In this document: piece after piece, positions 1-9,143 of the stretch | Layout: each line of letters begins with the position of its first letter | Position numbering within the stretch: the first letter of the stretch is position 1 | NCBI RefSeq assembly: GCF_014697585.1 | Contig: NZ_JACJSB010000006.1 | Coordinates: 109,166-173,165, forward strand | Origin: Dolichospermum sp. FACHB-1091 | GTDB lineage: Bacteria > Cyanobacteriota > Cyanobacteriia > Cyanobacteriales > Nostocaceae | Length of the DNA: 64,000 nucleotides | Direction: 5' to 3' | Notes under the pieces: generated by a model | Database searches by the model: none | Told to the model about the DNA's origin: nothing | What the model saw: the letters and a program-made list of their open reading frames with translations, nothing else | Program-made: the position numbers and the translations under genes

Positions 1-229
1 TATTAATAGCAGATCCAGATTTTATTTGGACTTCTTGCTTATCCTTGATCACCTCTACTTCCAATCCTTCAACAATGCCTGAAACATGAAGACTTTGCCG
101 ATGATATTTTTGGCGGTCAATTAGATATTTTTGTTCAACCTCAAAATCATCTTCTAATAAAAATTGACCAGGGAAATAGTTAGGGCGGGCATCAACAAAG
201 TTGGTAAAATCGGTTTTTGATTTGGGCAT
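1..229 (-). CDS. Injection-system cluster protein, partial (3' end outside window)
   Basis: Only the first 76 codons are present; the gene continues past the left edge. The start is the ATG at 229, preceded by a good Shine-Dalgarno sequence (AAGGAG, 7 bases upstream). The visible N-terminus has the segment FVDARPNYFPGQFLLEDDF (residues about 10-28), followed by an EQKYLIDRQKYH stretch and a short beta-rich segment. I recall this opening from proteins encoded at the baseplate end of cyanobacterial and other bacterial contractile injection clusters, but I cannot name a biochemical function. It follows the tail-protein-I gene by 52 bases on the same strand and is probably in the same operon. A fibre or baseplate-peripheral protein is possible; this is inference from position. 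Confidence 0.6.
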   Translation of the reverse strand, partial: MPKSKTDFTNFVDARPNYFPGQFLLEDDFEVEQKYLIDRQKYHRQSLHVSGIVEGLEVEVIKDKQEVQIKSGSAIN

Positions 230-281
230 GGCTTGACTCCTTAAAAATGAATTGTCAGAATAATTTAATTAATGGTTAAAG

Positions 282-1850
282 TTACTGAGTTCCTAAAATG
301 GTAAAAACAGTGCCTTGTTTATCTGTGTTAATGATTTTTCCATCCTGATCTTGATAACAAATTTTTAAGATATCTTTAGGAGGAACAGCAGCTAGGTTTA
401 GATCTTGTTCAAACAAGGTAAAAACTGCCGGAACTAGATTAATATTCATTTTAACACTAACACGAACTTTTCCGCTAGTCTCAACATTGTTAAGATTTTT
501 AACTGTCAACTGTAACTTATCTGAAATGTTGAGAAGTTGTGGGTAACTAAGCTGGCGTTTAATGGTCATTTTATTGCCTTGAATAACTGTTGTCGGCGTT
601 AATAAATGATAGTTGGAATTTTCATCTTGAAAACGAATAGCAATATTGTTGATGATATTTTCTGTGATTGCTGGAGGTTGATTAATTTGTACGGTAGCCT
701 CTAATTCAAAAATTTGAATTATGGGAGAGTCAAATAAAGTAAAATTATAGGGATTTGTCCAGAGAGACTTGGTAATCTGCATCCCAGAAAACTCAGGAGC
801 TTGGGCTTGTTTAAGAATGGTATTACCTCCAATAATATTACCTGATTTATCTTGACTACAAAGTTTGAGAACGGGTAATAAATTCAATGATTGTTCTAAT
901 AAGATAGTCTCTTTCTGATTACCATTAAGATCCATAAAAAGCGTTACTTTTAAACCTCCTACAAAAAGATTATCAGTTTGATTAGACAATATCACATTAA
1001 AACCTGCTAAATTATCTAAAAATTGTTGATAGGTTATTTTTTGTTTAACGTAAAAAGCCTGATTATCTGTAACAATTAAGGGAGAATAGGGGGTGATTTC
1101 AGTTGTATTTCCTTGAATTTTCACAACTAACTGCCTAGACAAATTAATGATTTTCTCTGGCGCGGTTTGCTGAGGAATAATGGCAACTTCTAAGGTAAAA
1201 TTTTGGGTTTGAAGGTCATTAAATAATTTAAAGGGATAGTTAACCTGCGATCGCCGCGTCAACTGCATCGTCGGTATCAGAATTTTCAGCGAATAAAAGG
1301 TATGGGCTGGTTTTTCTTGATCGATAATAGCTTTCGCAATCCTAGACTGTCGCCAATACTTTTCAGGATCGCGGTCATTTAACGTTAATTGAACCTGAAA
1401 ATAATTCGGGAAATTATCAAATTGGTCAAAAATTTCAACCTTATCGCCAAAACCTGAATTGACTAGATAGAGCTTTAAAACCGAAGCCAATCCCTCTTTT
1501 GTCCCTCTTATCCGATATAGTTTAACGATTTCCCTGATAAATGCTCGTTTAGTGCTAGTTTCCCAATCATCTCGTAAACTTAAGGCCACCCAACCCGCTA
1601 ACCAAGGCAAAAACTTCTCTGGCGTTTCTTGGGGATGAAAATAAGTCTCAATCCGATTAATAATCTCTTCTAATCCAGGGACATTTTCGCTATTTCCTTG
1701 AATGATTTTTTCATAATTGGGTAAATCCTTCACTCCCGAAAGAATCTTTTCAAAAGCCAATAAAAACCTACCCATAAAGGGATCTTCCTGAAGAATGGCA
1801 GGTAAATATTGCAGATAGCTACTGACTAACTTAGACTTCTCTGGATTCAT
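282..1850 (-). CDS. Phage tail protein I-like baseplate protein of contractile injection system
   Basis: 522 aa. Residues about 1-190 match the tail protein I (gpI-like) pattern: an N-terminal SYLQYLPAILQ, a central LPWLAGWVALSLRDDW, and the basic YRIRGTKEGLASVLKLYL segment typical of the family. In tailed phages and injection systems this family sits in the baseplate wedge and links it to fibres. Residues about 200-522 are an additional beta-rich region that appears internally duplicated: a block ending in LPVLKLCSQDKSGNIIGG (about 327-345) is echoed by ILKICYQDQDGKIINTD near the C-terminus. The family usually lacks such an extension, so it may be a cell- or membrane-contacting appendage (inference). 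Its start lies inside the last 20 bases of the upstream baseplate J gene, which implies translational coupling. Confidence 0.8.
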   Translation of the reverse strand: MNPEKSKLVSSYLQYLPAILQEDPFMGRFLLAFEKILSGVKDLPNYEKIIQGNSENVPGLEEIINRIETYFHPQETPEKFLPWLAGWVALSLRDDWETSTKRAFIREIVKLYRIRGTKEGLASVLKLYLVNSGFGDKVEIFDQFDNFPNYFQVQLTLNDRDPEKYWRQSRIAKAIIDQEKPAHTFYSLKILIPTMQLTRRSQVNYPFKLFNDLQTQNFTLEVAIIPQQTAPEKIINLSRQLVVKIQGNTTEITPYSPLIVTDNQAFYVKQKITYQQFLDNLAGFNVILSNQTDNLFVGGLKVTLFMDLNGNQKETILLEQSLNLLPVLKLCSQDKSGNIIGGNTILKQAQAPEFSGMQITKSLWTNPYNFTLFDSPIIQIFELEATVQINQPPAITENIINNIAIRFQDENSNYHLLTPTTVIQGNKMTIKRQLSYPQLLNISDKLQLTVKNLNNVETSGKVRVSVKMNINLVPAVFTLFEQDLNLAAVPPKDILKICYQDQDGKIINTDKQGTVFTILGTQ

Positions 1851-2772
1851 TGCCGATTTTCACCTCGATTGTAATTGTTGCAGTTTGAAAGTTGATCAAT
1901 TGGTCATCATCTAACTTAATTTCAGTGAGGACTGTTTCAGATTTTTTTTCTTCTGGGTGAATAATTAATTTTTTTACATAATCTACCCCAGATAAATTAT
2001 CCAACAGTTGATACAATTCTGATATATAAACATTACGGCCAAAGGGATAGCCCTTACCCTGCCAATATTTTCCTGATTGCAAAGGATGAAAATAATATTT
2101 TAACGCTTCCTGAGCATTTTCTTTAACATCTTCTGGCTTGATGCCATCTTCAATCACTAATGTTGTTTCCAGATTAACTGATATATATTTAGGTGCGACT
2201 AGATGAATACGGGTGGTTAATAACCTTCGCTGATCGAGAAATTTAAAGAGATTTGGATAGGCCGCATTGCTGGTGATATTATCATCATCTTTAACAACAA
2301 CTAGGGTAATATGACCTTTTGCGTTAGTTTGATTTTGATTCCTCAGAGGTAAACAATTAACCCTAGCGATAGATTCTGCTTCGGTAAAATCCTGTGAATT
2401 TTTCCACTCTTCAAGAATGAGTTTCTCGTAATCTTCTTTCGTGACAGCCCGATAGGTGTTTCTTAATTCTAATAAGGTTTTTCTAATTTCAATCTGGAGT
2501 TGTTTCTGTTTTTCTTCAGCAGATTTGTTCGGTAAAGTCCATTGTTCTCCCTTTAATAAACTCACAAAACTAGCATAATTTTGATCGGGAATTTGATTAA
2601 TTTGATAAAGGATCATTTCTGTTAACCAAGCAAACAATTCAATCAGAATAATTCCCGTATCTGTTGGATTATGGTCAGTCCATTCAGGATATTCTAAGGG
2701 AATAAGCGCGATCGCCTCTTGCACCAAATCATCATAGCTCTGATCATCCAGATTAGGTAAGGGTAAATTCAT
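1831..2772 (-). CDS. Baseplate J-like protein (short), contractile injection system
   Basis: 313 aa. The N-terminus (LPNLDDQSYDDLVQEAIALIP, then EWTDHNPTDTGIILIELFAWLTEMI) is the standard start of J-like baseplate proteins. The C-terminal half carries the LETTLVIEDGIKPEDVKENAQEAL and YPFGRNVYISELYQLLDNLSGVDYV signatures of the gpJ fold. In T4 terms it corresponds to a gp6/gp7-type wedge component, equivalent to Afp12 in the antifeeding-prophage numbering. The gene follows the 1168-aa J paralogue by 3 bases and overlaps the tail protein I gene by 20 bases. At 313 aa it is much shorter than its neighbour; the middle insertion domains are missing, which is normal for one of the two J proteins in several clusters. 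Confidence 0.82.
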   Translation of the reverse strand: MNLPLPNLDDQSYDDLVQEAIALIPLEYPEWTDHNPTDTGIILIELFAWLTEMILYQINQIPDQNYASFVSLLKGEQWTLPNKSAEEKQKQLQIEIRKTLLELRNTYRAVTKEDYEKLILEEWKNSQDFTEAESIARVNCLPLRNQNQTNAKGHITLVVVKDDDNITSNAAYPNLFKFLDQRRLLTTRIHLVAPKYISVNLETTLVIEDGIKPEDVKENAQEALKYYFHPLQSGKYWQGKGYPFGRNVYISELYQLLDNLSGVDYVKKLIIHPEEKKSETVLTEIKLDDDQLINFQTATITIEVKIGNESREV

Positions 2773-2775
2773 AAT

Positions 2776-5700
2776 TTAATTTCCTCCAGAAGATTGCAAA
2801 TGAATAAAATGAATAATATGATGACCCGAAAATATTAATAAGTCGGCCGCTAGTTCGGGTGATTCAGGATCGGGATTAATCTCCAATAAATCCACATGAT
2901 CAACCCCAGAAATGGACTGAATCAGTGCGTAAAAATCAGACTTTTGGGGATAGCGTCCAAATCGCCAACCGTCTCCACTTCCGCCGGTGAGGGGATGTAA
3001 AAAGGCTTCTAAACGCCGATTAATCGTCTCTCTGAGGCGATCTAATCCTTGGTAAGTCGTGGGTGTAATGGTGGCAGTTACAATGATTTTTTGCCATTTG
3101 GGAACGGTGACAGTTATATCTAACATTTCTTCACAACGACATCGAATATAGCTTTCGACTTTTTCTAATAAAGCTAAACTAGGATTGGGTTGACGTTCTT
3201 TACTATTAGGTAAAACTATTAATTTAACTTTTCCCGAATCCTGATTAATTTTTTCTATCATTGTTTTAAATTCATCGGGGTTGGTAATTTGTGTCCTTTT
3301 ACTGTTGATATAATCATCAAGTGTTATGTCTTTCTTGGTCGGATCTAACCACAAACCTCCATTTAATGCACTAAATTTTGGAGTCATTAAATTAGGTGTA
3401 ATCAATTTAACTCTCTTCACATCCGTAGAGGCTTCATAGGCTAAATCTTCTATATCTTGAAGGGTGACTGCGCGATTTCTGTGCCGTAATTTTTGCGGAA
3501 CTCTTTCTTTGAGGCGTTCGAGCTTTTCTTGATTGGCCCCCCCAGCCGCTGCTTCTAAATTGATGACTCGATCAATATAGGGAACAGTGGTTTTAAGTTG
3601 ATTGACTGATTGGGAAACGAGATTTCCCTGTTCACCACCACCAACACGATAAAAAGAAAGACGAATATTATTACGACCCCTGGGAGGAATCATCCCTGAT
3701 TGTCCATCACCAAAGCTAATTTTTCCTGTCTGACGATCTAATAAATAATGGCGATCGCTCTCCGTTGAACTATAAAAATCGGGAACTTCTTGCCATGTTA
3801 CCCAAATTTCTTCAATCTCTCCTAAATTATCTCGAATCACTGTCAATTTATCCGAATCAAACTGTTGAGGAATTTCATTTTCTCGAATTTCTAATTTTTC
3901 ACCGATTAAAATTGGTGAATAACGGGCAGTAAAAGTTTGGTGAGCTTCGTAATTACTTGAACCTAATATTTCTGCTTGGATCGTAGTTGCCTGAACTGCC
4001 CAGGTTGTATTGGTCAAAATTTTATTTAAACGAGGCTGAATCGAAAAATTTCCCCCTTGCCAACGGACTCTTAACCAGTATAAGTCCTGATTAAATATCA
4101 TTGATTTGGTGAAATCGCTAGGAGCAATAAATTGAATTAAGCCTCTGTGAGAAAATGCTTTTGTTTGATCATTGACTCCCAAAGTTTGCCAACCCAGGGG
4201 GCTAAAATATTCCCAAATTAATTGAGGATTACTTCGAGAAATTGCTTGAGATAATTCTTCAGGAGATGGAGGATTTACCTGAGCATAAAGAGTAACTGTT
4301 TGATTGCCAAAAGGTTTATCAAACCCTAAATATAAACTAGGATTTTTATCAATAGTGGGGATAAATGGTCGAAAATGACAATCAATACGGGTATCTTTTA
4401 AGTATGTTTGACTGAGACTTGCCGCTAAAATAAGTTGCTTAGTTTGAGGATTGATATACTCGATTTGATGAATTTCTGGATTAGGCTGAGAGGGGAATGT
4501 TAAAAATTCTCCAACTGCCAAACCTTCAACTTGATTAATACTGACTCTCTGACTACCCTGATCTATTTTATCCGTTAATTTTATATCAAACTTTTTCGGC
4601 TGGGAATAATGAAGATCATTATAGGCAAAATTAATCGCCTTTTCATTAAAATCAAAGTTATAGGTTAACTTAAGAGATTGGATGATCGGTGGGTCATAAT
4701 TCGGAGGAACGGTTTCAGAGATGACATATCTTAAGAAAATTTTTGTTCCTTTTACTTTGGCTTGGGGATTAGTAACTAATGTTTCTAAGGTTAATTGGTT
4801 ATTACTAAGACTTTGAATTTTATATTCTTCTCTTTTTTCACTATTATTTTCTAACCAGACTAATCGGATAATATCACCAGCTTTGAAAAAATCTGATGCT
4901 GTACCTACGATAGAAATCGTTTTATTATCATTAGTGACACTATCAACGATAGCCACCTCATTATAGATGGCATATTTTCTAATAGTGGAAGCTTGTCCAT
5001 AAAGTCCTTGGGTAATTCTAGCGCGAATCCAGTAACGAGTTTCTCCATTAACTGTACTGGGTGAAGGAATTTGCTGGGGAAACTTTAATGTCGTAGTTAT
5101 TGGACTATTTTTAATCAACTGAGGTGATGAATTCATCCACAATTGATTTTCACTTTCTATTGTCGCAATTTTTTTCCATTCTCCCTGTGCTTGTATTTCC
5201 CAGGTAATAGTTATATCAGAAAAGGCTAGATTGGAAGTATGGCTTAACTCAAAAGTCAATGTGATATTTGCGCCAGGTTTAACAAACCTATCATGTAAGG
5301 CAATATAAAAAGTATCATTTAATTTGGGTTCTTCTCCAAAGGGATAAAAATTCTTACTCTGATCTAAGGGGGTATCATTATATAAACAAACTTCAGGCAT
5401 GAGATTTACTTGATTAATCTGTGTGCTACCTTGAATTTGATTAATAATGGGCAAATTATTGGGTAAAGAATTTAATTTTAATTTGGCTTGTAGCCATTTT
5501 CCTGATTTTCCATTAATTTCAGAGACAGAAGGAAGTGTAATATCAGCAAAATTTAAGATACACTGGCTGTCTTTAATCGTTAAGCTAGGACGAGAAAGAT
5601 TTTGCCACTCTAGACCATTCCAATAGGACCAATCTAAATATAAATTTAAATCCGCCATACTTTGGGGATTATTTGTTTCTATAGTCAGGCTTAAATTAGA

Positions 5701-6282
5701 TAATTCAGGCAAATTAAATATTTCATGACAAGTTATATAAAGAGAATGCTGAATCGGGCGATCGCCTGAAAAAACCAGAAAGGATTGATCTTCTTTTCCT
5801 GTGACAAATAAGGTATAGTCACCATATTTATCTTGATTGGGTTCTCGTACAAATACCGCTTTTAATTGAGCAGTGGTAACAATAAGTTCCTGCTCAGTTT
5901 CAAAAATAATTTCCTCATCATTGCCTTCCAGGGGAGGTGCAGAAATTTGGGTATAGGCAGGAACAAATGCCCCCACTGGACTGGCTTCGGCTAAATAAAA
6001 AGTTAAGGGAACTTTTGCGGGTTGAGGCGGCTGTAATTGTCCGCCAATTAAATCGAGAAAGGCCAGAAAATTTTTCTCAGGGACTTGATTGAGGCGATCG
6101 CTAATTTTTGTTACCATACGACCAAAAATGCGAATTAAAGCTCGACCCACATCCATTTGCCCTAGGGGAGGGGCTTTCCATCCCTGTTCAAGACTCGAAG
6201 TAAACTCTTGAACAAAGGCTTCTGTTTGTTGGACAATCTCTTCATAGGTACGTTGGTCAATTTTAGGCGGTAAAGAAGTCAT
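2776..6282 (-). CDS. Large baseplate J-like assembly protein, contractile injection system
   Basis: 1168 aa, the largest protein of the cluster. The N-terminus (LPPKIDQRTYEEIVQQTEAFVQEFT) is typical of putative baseplate assembly proteins of injection systems. There follow several Ig-like beta domains (about 90-700), then the J-like core: DRHYLLDRQTGKISFGDG (about 840-860), AVTLQDIEDLAYEAS (about 950), and a C-terminal PLTGGSGDGWRFGRYPQKSD with SISGVDHVDLLEINPD. This is the Afp11-type wedge protein that forms the outer baseplate. It lies between gp25 and the shorter J gene with gaps of 41 and 3 bases, consistent with one operon. Several internal GATCG and GCGATCGC sites match genome-wide base use, so there is no sign of recent import. 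Confidence 0.85.
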   Translation of the reverse strand: MTSLPPKIDQRTYEEIVQQTEAFVQEFTSSLEQGWKAPPLGQMDVGRALIRIFGRMVTKISDRLNQVPEKNFLAFLDLIGGQLQPPQPAKVPLTFYLAEASPVGAFVPAYTQISAPPLEGNDEEIIFETEQELIVTTAQLKAVFVREPNQDKYGDYTLFVTGKEDQSFLVFSGDRPIQHSLYITCHEIFNLPELSNLSLTIETNNPQSMADLNLYLDWSYWNGLEWQNLSRPSLTIKDSQCILNFADITLPSVSEINGKSGKWLQAKLKLNSLPNNLPIINQIQGSTQINQVNLMPEVCLYNDTPLDQSKNFYPFGEEPKLNDTFYIALHDRFVKPGANITLTFELSHTSNLAFSDITITWEIQAQGEWKKIATIESENQLWMNSSPQLIKNSPITTTLKFPQQIPSPSTVNGETRYWIRARITQGLYGQASTIRKYAIYNEVAIVDSVTNDNKTISIVGTASDFFKAGDIIRLVWLENNSEKREEYKIQSLSNNQLTLETLVTNPQAKVKGTKIFLRYVISETVPPNYDPPIIQSLKLTYNFDFNEKAINFAYNDLHYSQPKKFDIKLTDKIDQGSQRVSINQVEGLAVGEFLTFPSQPNPEIHQIEYINPQTKQLILAASLSQTYLKDTRIDCHFRPFIPTIDKNPSLYLGFDKPFGNQTVTLYAQVNPPSPEELSQAISRSNPQLIWEYFSPLGWQTLGVNDQTKAFSHRGLIQFIAPSDFTKSMIFNQDLYWLRVRWQGGNFSIQPRLNKILTNTTWAVQATTIQAEILGSSNYEAHQTFTARYSPILIGEKLEIRENEIPQQFDSDKLTVIRDNLGEIEEIWVTWQEVPDFYSSTESDRHYLLDRQTGKISFGDGQSGMIPPRGRNNIRLSFYRVGGGEQGNLVSQSVNQLKTTVPYIDRVINLEAAAGGANQEKLERLKERVPQKLRHRNRAVTLQDIEDLAYEASTDVKRVKLITPNLMTPKFSALNGGLWLDPTKKDITLDDYINSKRTQITNPDEFKTMIEKINQDSGKVKLIVLPNSKERQPNPSLALLEKVESYIRCRCEEMLDITVTVPKWQKIIVTATITPTTYQGLDRLRETINRRLEAFLHPLTGGSGDGWRFGRYPQKSDFYALIQSISGVDHVDLLEINPDPESPELAADLLIFSGHHIIHFIHLQSSGGN

Positions 6283-6323
6283 ATTTAATCCTCCGTAGTA
6301 GGTTTAGAATAGAGAAATAGTTG

Positions 6324-6713
6324 TTATTGATCTAAGTAAAATGGATAAACTAAATTAAAAATATTGTTAGTAGTGCGAACCTGATAGTTTATTTGGATAA
6401 AAATAACATGAGGTTGACTCGCATCAGGAATGGTATCAACATCTAAAACATCAATACGAGGTTCCCACTCAATTAAGGCCTCTCTCACATCGCTGACGAT
6501 TTGACCGATGGTTCCGAGATTATTGGGAGAAAATACCCTTTCATAGATACCGCAACCAAAATTAGGACGCATTACCCGTTCTCCCTTAGCTGTACGGAGA
6601 ATCATGATCACAGATTGACGAACTGAATCTTCATATTTTTGGGTTTTAATTTGACCTTTTTCATCAATCTTTACCGGGCTTGTCCAACCCACTCCTAAAA
6701 AATCAATATCCAT
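6324..6713 (-). CDS. GPW/gp25 family baseplate protein
   Basis: 129 aa, the usual length for this family. It shows the gp25/gpW signature: GWTSPVKIDEKGQIKTQKYEDSV (N-terminal half) with SVIMILRTAKGERVMRPNFG (about 35-54), then VREALIEWEPRI and a final beta strand. In T4 gp25 is the inner wedge protein that joins hub and sheath and nucleates sheath assembly. Its start codon overlaps the stop of the upstream spike gene by one base (TAATG), a classical coupling junction. The call is secure for the family; its exact place in this machine is by analogy. Confidence 0.9.
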   Translation of the reverse strand: MDIDFLGVGWTSPVKIDEKGQIKTQKYEDSVRQSVIMILRTAKGERVMRPNFGCGIYERVFSPNNLGTIGQIVSDVREALIEWEPRIDVLDVDTIPDASQPHVIFIQINYQVRTTNNIFNLVYPFYLDQ

Positions 6714-7408
6714 TACATCACCTCTAGGGAATTATCATTAATTTCTACACCTAATTCTACACCTAAGGACGCTTCCAGTGCGTACTTAGATTTAGCTTTT
6801 ATAGTACAATCTTTTCCCGTTTCCAATTGATAATTTCCCTGGGTTTTAATTGATAAGTTCTTACATTCTATCGAAACATCGTCATTACTACTTTTTAGGA
6901 TAATTTTTCCGCCTGTTTCTATGGTTAAATCTTTTTTCACCTTGATATTCATCGTATTTTCTTTGGAATCAATAATAATTTGATTCTTGCCTGTTTTATC
7001 TTGAATAATAATTTTCTCTTCTCCCTCAGTGTCATCTAGGGTAATAGTGTGACCACTGCGCGACTTAATCATTCTTTTATTATTTTTTCCATCTTCATTC
7101 ACTTCAGGCGGCGTATCTTTACCATTCCATAATGAACCAAGAATGTAGGGAAAATTCATATCACCATGCTCGAAAGCCACTAAAACTTCGTCGTCAACTT
7201 CAGGCAACAAAAATAAACCCCGATCTTTCCCTGCCATTGGACTAAGGACCCTAGACCAATCACTTTCATCATTTTCTGATAACCAAGGGAACTTAACCTT
7301 AACTCGACCCATTTTTTTAGGATCTTGATTATTGGTGACGATCGCAATAGTCACACCATAAAATTTATGATTTTGTTCCTTTGCCATTAATAAGTCTATT
7401 CCCATCAT
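6713..7408 (-). CDS. Spike protein, gpV/gp5-like (VgrG C-terminal half)
   Basis: 231 aa. Residues about 10-95 form the OB-fold typical of gp5/VgrG/gpV: YGVTIAIVTNNQDPKKMGRV, KVKFPWLSENDESDWSRVL, then RGLFLLPEVDDEVLVAFEHGD and YILGSLWNG. From about 110 on, short alternating polar and hydrophobic repeats (IIIQDKTGKNQIIIDSKENT, ISIKTQ-like segments) are what a trimeric beta-helix spike looks like. The start at 7408 overlaps the preceding gene's TGA (ATGA); a start at MAKEQNHKF seven residues later is also possible. Together with the upstream gpD-like gene it makes up a split VgrG: the hub and tip are one polypeptide in Afp8-type systems but two genes here. Confidence 0.85.
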   Translation of the reverse strand: MMGIDLLMAKEQNHKFYGVTIAIVTNNQDPKKMGRVKVKFPWLSENDESDWSRVLSPMAGKDRGLFLLPEVDDEVLVAFEHGDMNFPYILGSLWNGKDTPPEVNEDGKNNKRMIKSRSGHTITLDDTEGEEKIIIQDKTGKNQIIIDSKENTMNIKVKKDLTIETGGKIILKSSNDDVSIECKNLSIKTQGNYQLETGKDCTIKAKSKYALEASLGVELGVEINDNSLEVM

Positions 7409-8466
7409 GTCGCAGTCCTCCTAGCTGTAAATAGAGTTTGATACCCTTGATCGGGTGAAAATTTGTGTTCTGTGGTCGTCACGTAGTAAAGACCGCTAAA
7501 TCGCTTACCGATACCTTTAACTTCGATCACTTTGCCGATTCGTAAATCGGGATTCCCCAAACTACTTCCCTCCGCTATCACATAGGCGATCGAAATATCT
7601 CGAAATTGTCCTAAGGCCATTTCGTCGGCTTCTGCCTTTGTTGACATTGGTTGATCGACAATTGTGTTACTAGATTTTCCAAAGGTGCGGATCATCTGAG
7701 ATCCTGTTTTATCCCCTCCCATTTTACTGTTTTCTTTGCCCACCCCTGCCTTACTGACCACAACTTCTTTGTCTTGAGGATTCCAACCTCTAACTTCTAC
7801 CTCAGAAACTTGATTGAGACTACTTAATCGAGGAAAAAATTCAACTAAATCCTCCCTATAAGTAAGTGTTAAAACTTTACCAGCAAAGTTTTTATGGGGA
7901 CGAAAATACAAGTCTTTTTTGTCAACAACCACCTCATAACCAATGCGCTCGGCGCGAGCTTTTAAAAAATCCCAGTCAGTTTGATTATGTTGTAAGACGT
8001 ATTCTAATTTTACTTTACTATCAGTAACTTTGGCATTCAATCCTCTAGATGTAGCGATTTGGTTAGCAATTTCACTATCTTTTACTTTCAGAAAAGATTT
8101 TGTCTGATTACCACGTAATAAACGATGGCGTAAATCATGGCCTCTCACTCCTAATATGGGTACTGATTCTTGACTAAATTCTGGTTCTAAAGCAGTAATT
8201 TCTCCCGTAATAATTGTTTTGAGATTGTTTGCGTATCCCATTTGAATTTCTACTGCATTACCAATTTCAAATAAATTATTATCTGCCCAGGTTACTTCTT
8301 GTTTGACTAAATCCCAACTAACAATTTTTAGTTCAAACATACTCGGTACTTCCAGATCTTCGGAAATAGATACTGAAATCAAATCGGCATCTACTTTAGG
8401 GGATAGAGAACTACCGTTAATTAAGATTTTTCTATTAGGGTTCAATAGGTCGGCATTACTTGGCAT
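7405..8466 (-). CDS. Hub protein, phage late control D (gpD/gp27-like)
   Basis: 353 aa. This is the hub half of a split VgrG. Recognisable pieces are the N-terminal barrel (VDADLISVSISEDLEVPSMF), EIGNAVEIQMGYANNLKTII, ITGEITALEPEF, GVRGHDLRHRLLRG, and QTDWDFLKARAERIGYEV in the middle, ending in GIGKRFSGLYYVTTTEHKF. Proteins of this family form the trimeric ring that adapts the sixfold tube to the threefold spike. It is coupled to the spike gene by a 4-base ATGA overlap, and sits 14 bases downstream of the LysM gene. A short open frame on the opposite strand at its start is a shadow. Confidence 0.85.
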   Translation of the reverse strand: MPSNADLLNPNRKILINGSSLSPKVDADLISVSISEDLEVPSMFELKIVSWDLVKQEVTWADNNLFEIGNAVEIQMGYANNLKTIITGEITALEPEFSQESVPILGVRGHDLRHRLLRGNQTKSFLKVKDSEIANQIATSRGLNAKVTDSKVKLEYVLQHNQTDWDFLKARAERIGYEVVVDKKDLYFRPHKNFAGKVLTLTYREDLVEFFPRLSSLNQVSEVEVRGWNPQDKEVVVSKAGVGKENSKMGGDKTGSQMIRTFGKSSNTIVDQPMSTKAEADEMALGQFRDISIAYVIAEGSSLGNPDLRIGKVIEVKGIGKRFSGLYYVTTTEHKFSPDQGYQTLFTARRTAT

Positions 8467-8480
8467 AGCTGATCTTAATT

Positions 8481-9143
8481 TTATGAACTTTGAAGATTAT
8501 TAATTCGTAAAGGGGGAATTGTTAGCACCATTCCTGGATTTAAAATTCGAGGATTAATCAAGCGATTTTCTGCGGCAATAATTCGCCATAGAGAGGGATC
8601 ACCATATTCTTCTGTGGCAATACTACTGAGACTTTCTCCCTGTTTTACTATCCTTACGGGATCATCAATCGGGTTGCCAATTTTGGTTTTTATCCCTGGT
8701 TCTTGCCACTCTTTAAACGTACAATCTAAGGTAGCACGAACAGGGGTTCCATCTTCAAGAAAGTGGGTTAGGGTTTTAGTCACACTTATTAAAAAACCAT
8801 CGGGTAATAAAACACTGTCCTTTCCTGATATTGTCCCCCATACTAATCGGCATCGCGGAGGACGTTTTAAGTTCATATTAATTTGTGCCAAATTATAAAT
8901 GAGTCTCGTATAATTTTGAACATTTTTATTGGGTTTTATCTCAAAGGTAGTATCAAAAAATAACTCAATATCTAGGGTTGCAGGATCATCAGAAAAGTTA
9001 TAAGTTTCTTGTTCTTCATTTTTATTTGATTTAGTAACAGTAATCTTATTTGGGTTGAAGGGAACTTTGATCAGCAAAGGAAATTGATCAGGTTTTTGTC
9101 CTTTGCTTTTCTCGGCATAAATTTTTAATTTTTCTAAACTCAT
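8481..9143 (-). CDS. LysM-domain baseplate protein of contractile injection system (Afp7-like)
   Basis: 220 aa. The first about 160 residues are the injection-system-specific part (LIKVPFNPNKITVTKSNK, then LDIELFFDTTF, a loop with RCRLVWGTISGKDSVLLPDG, and TPVRATLDCTFKEWQEP). A single LysM motif closes the protein: RIVKQGESLSSIATEEYGDP with LWRIIAAENRLINPRILNPG (about 168-210). In Afp, PVC and cyanobacterial systems this protein binds the tube near the hub. The LysM is not expected to touch peptidoglycan while buried in the particle. Its ATG overlaps the TGA of the upstream gene by 4 bases. Confidence 0.87.
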   Translation of the reverse strand: MSLEKLKIYAEKSKGQKPDQFPLLIKVPFNPNKITVTKSNKNEEQETYNFSDDPATLDIELFFDTTFEIKPNKNVQNYTRLIYNLAQINMNLKRPPRCRLVWGTISGKDSVLLPDGFLISVTKTLTHFLEDGTPVRATLDCTFKEWQEPGIKTKIGNPIDDPVRIVKQGESLSSIATEEYGDPSLWRIIAAENRLINPRILNPGMVLTIPPLRINNLQSS

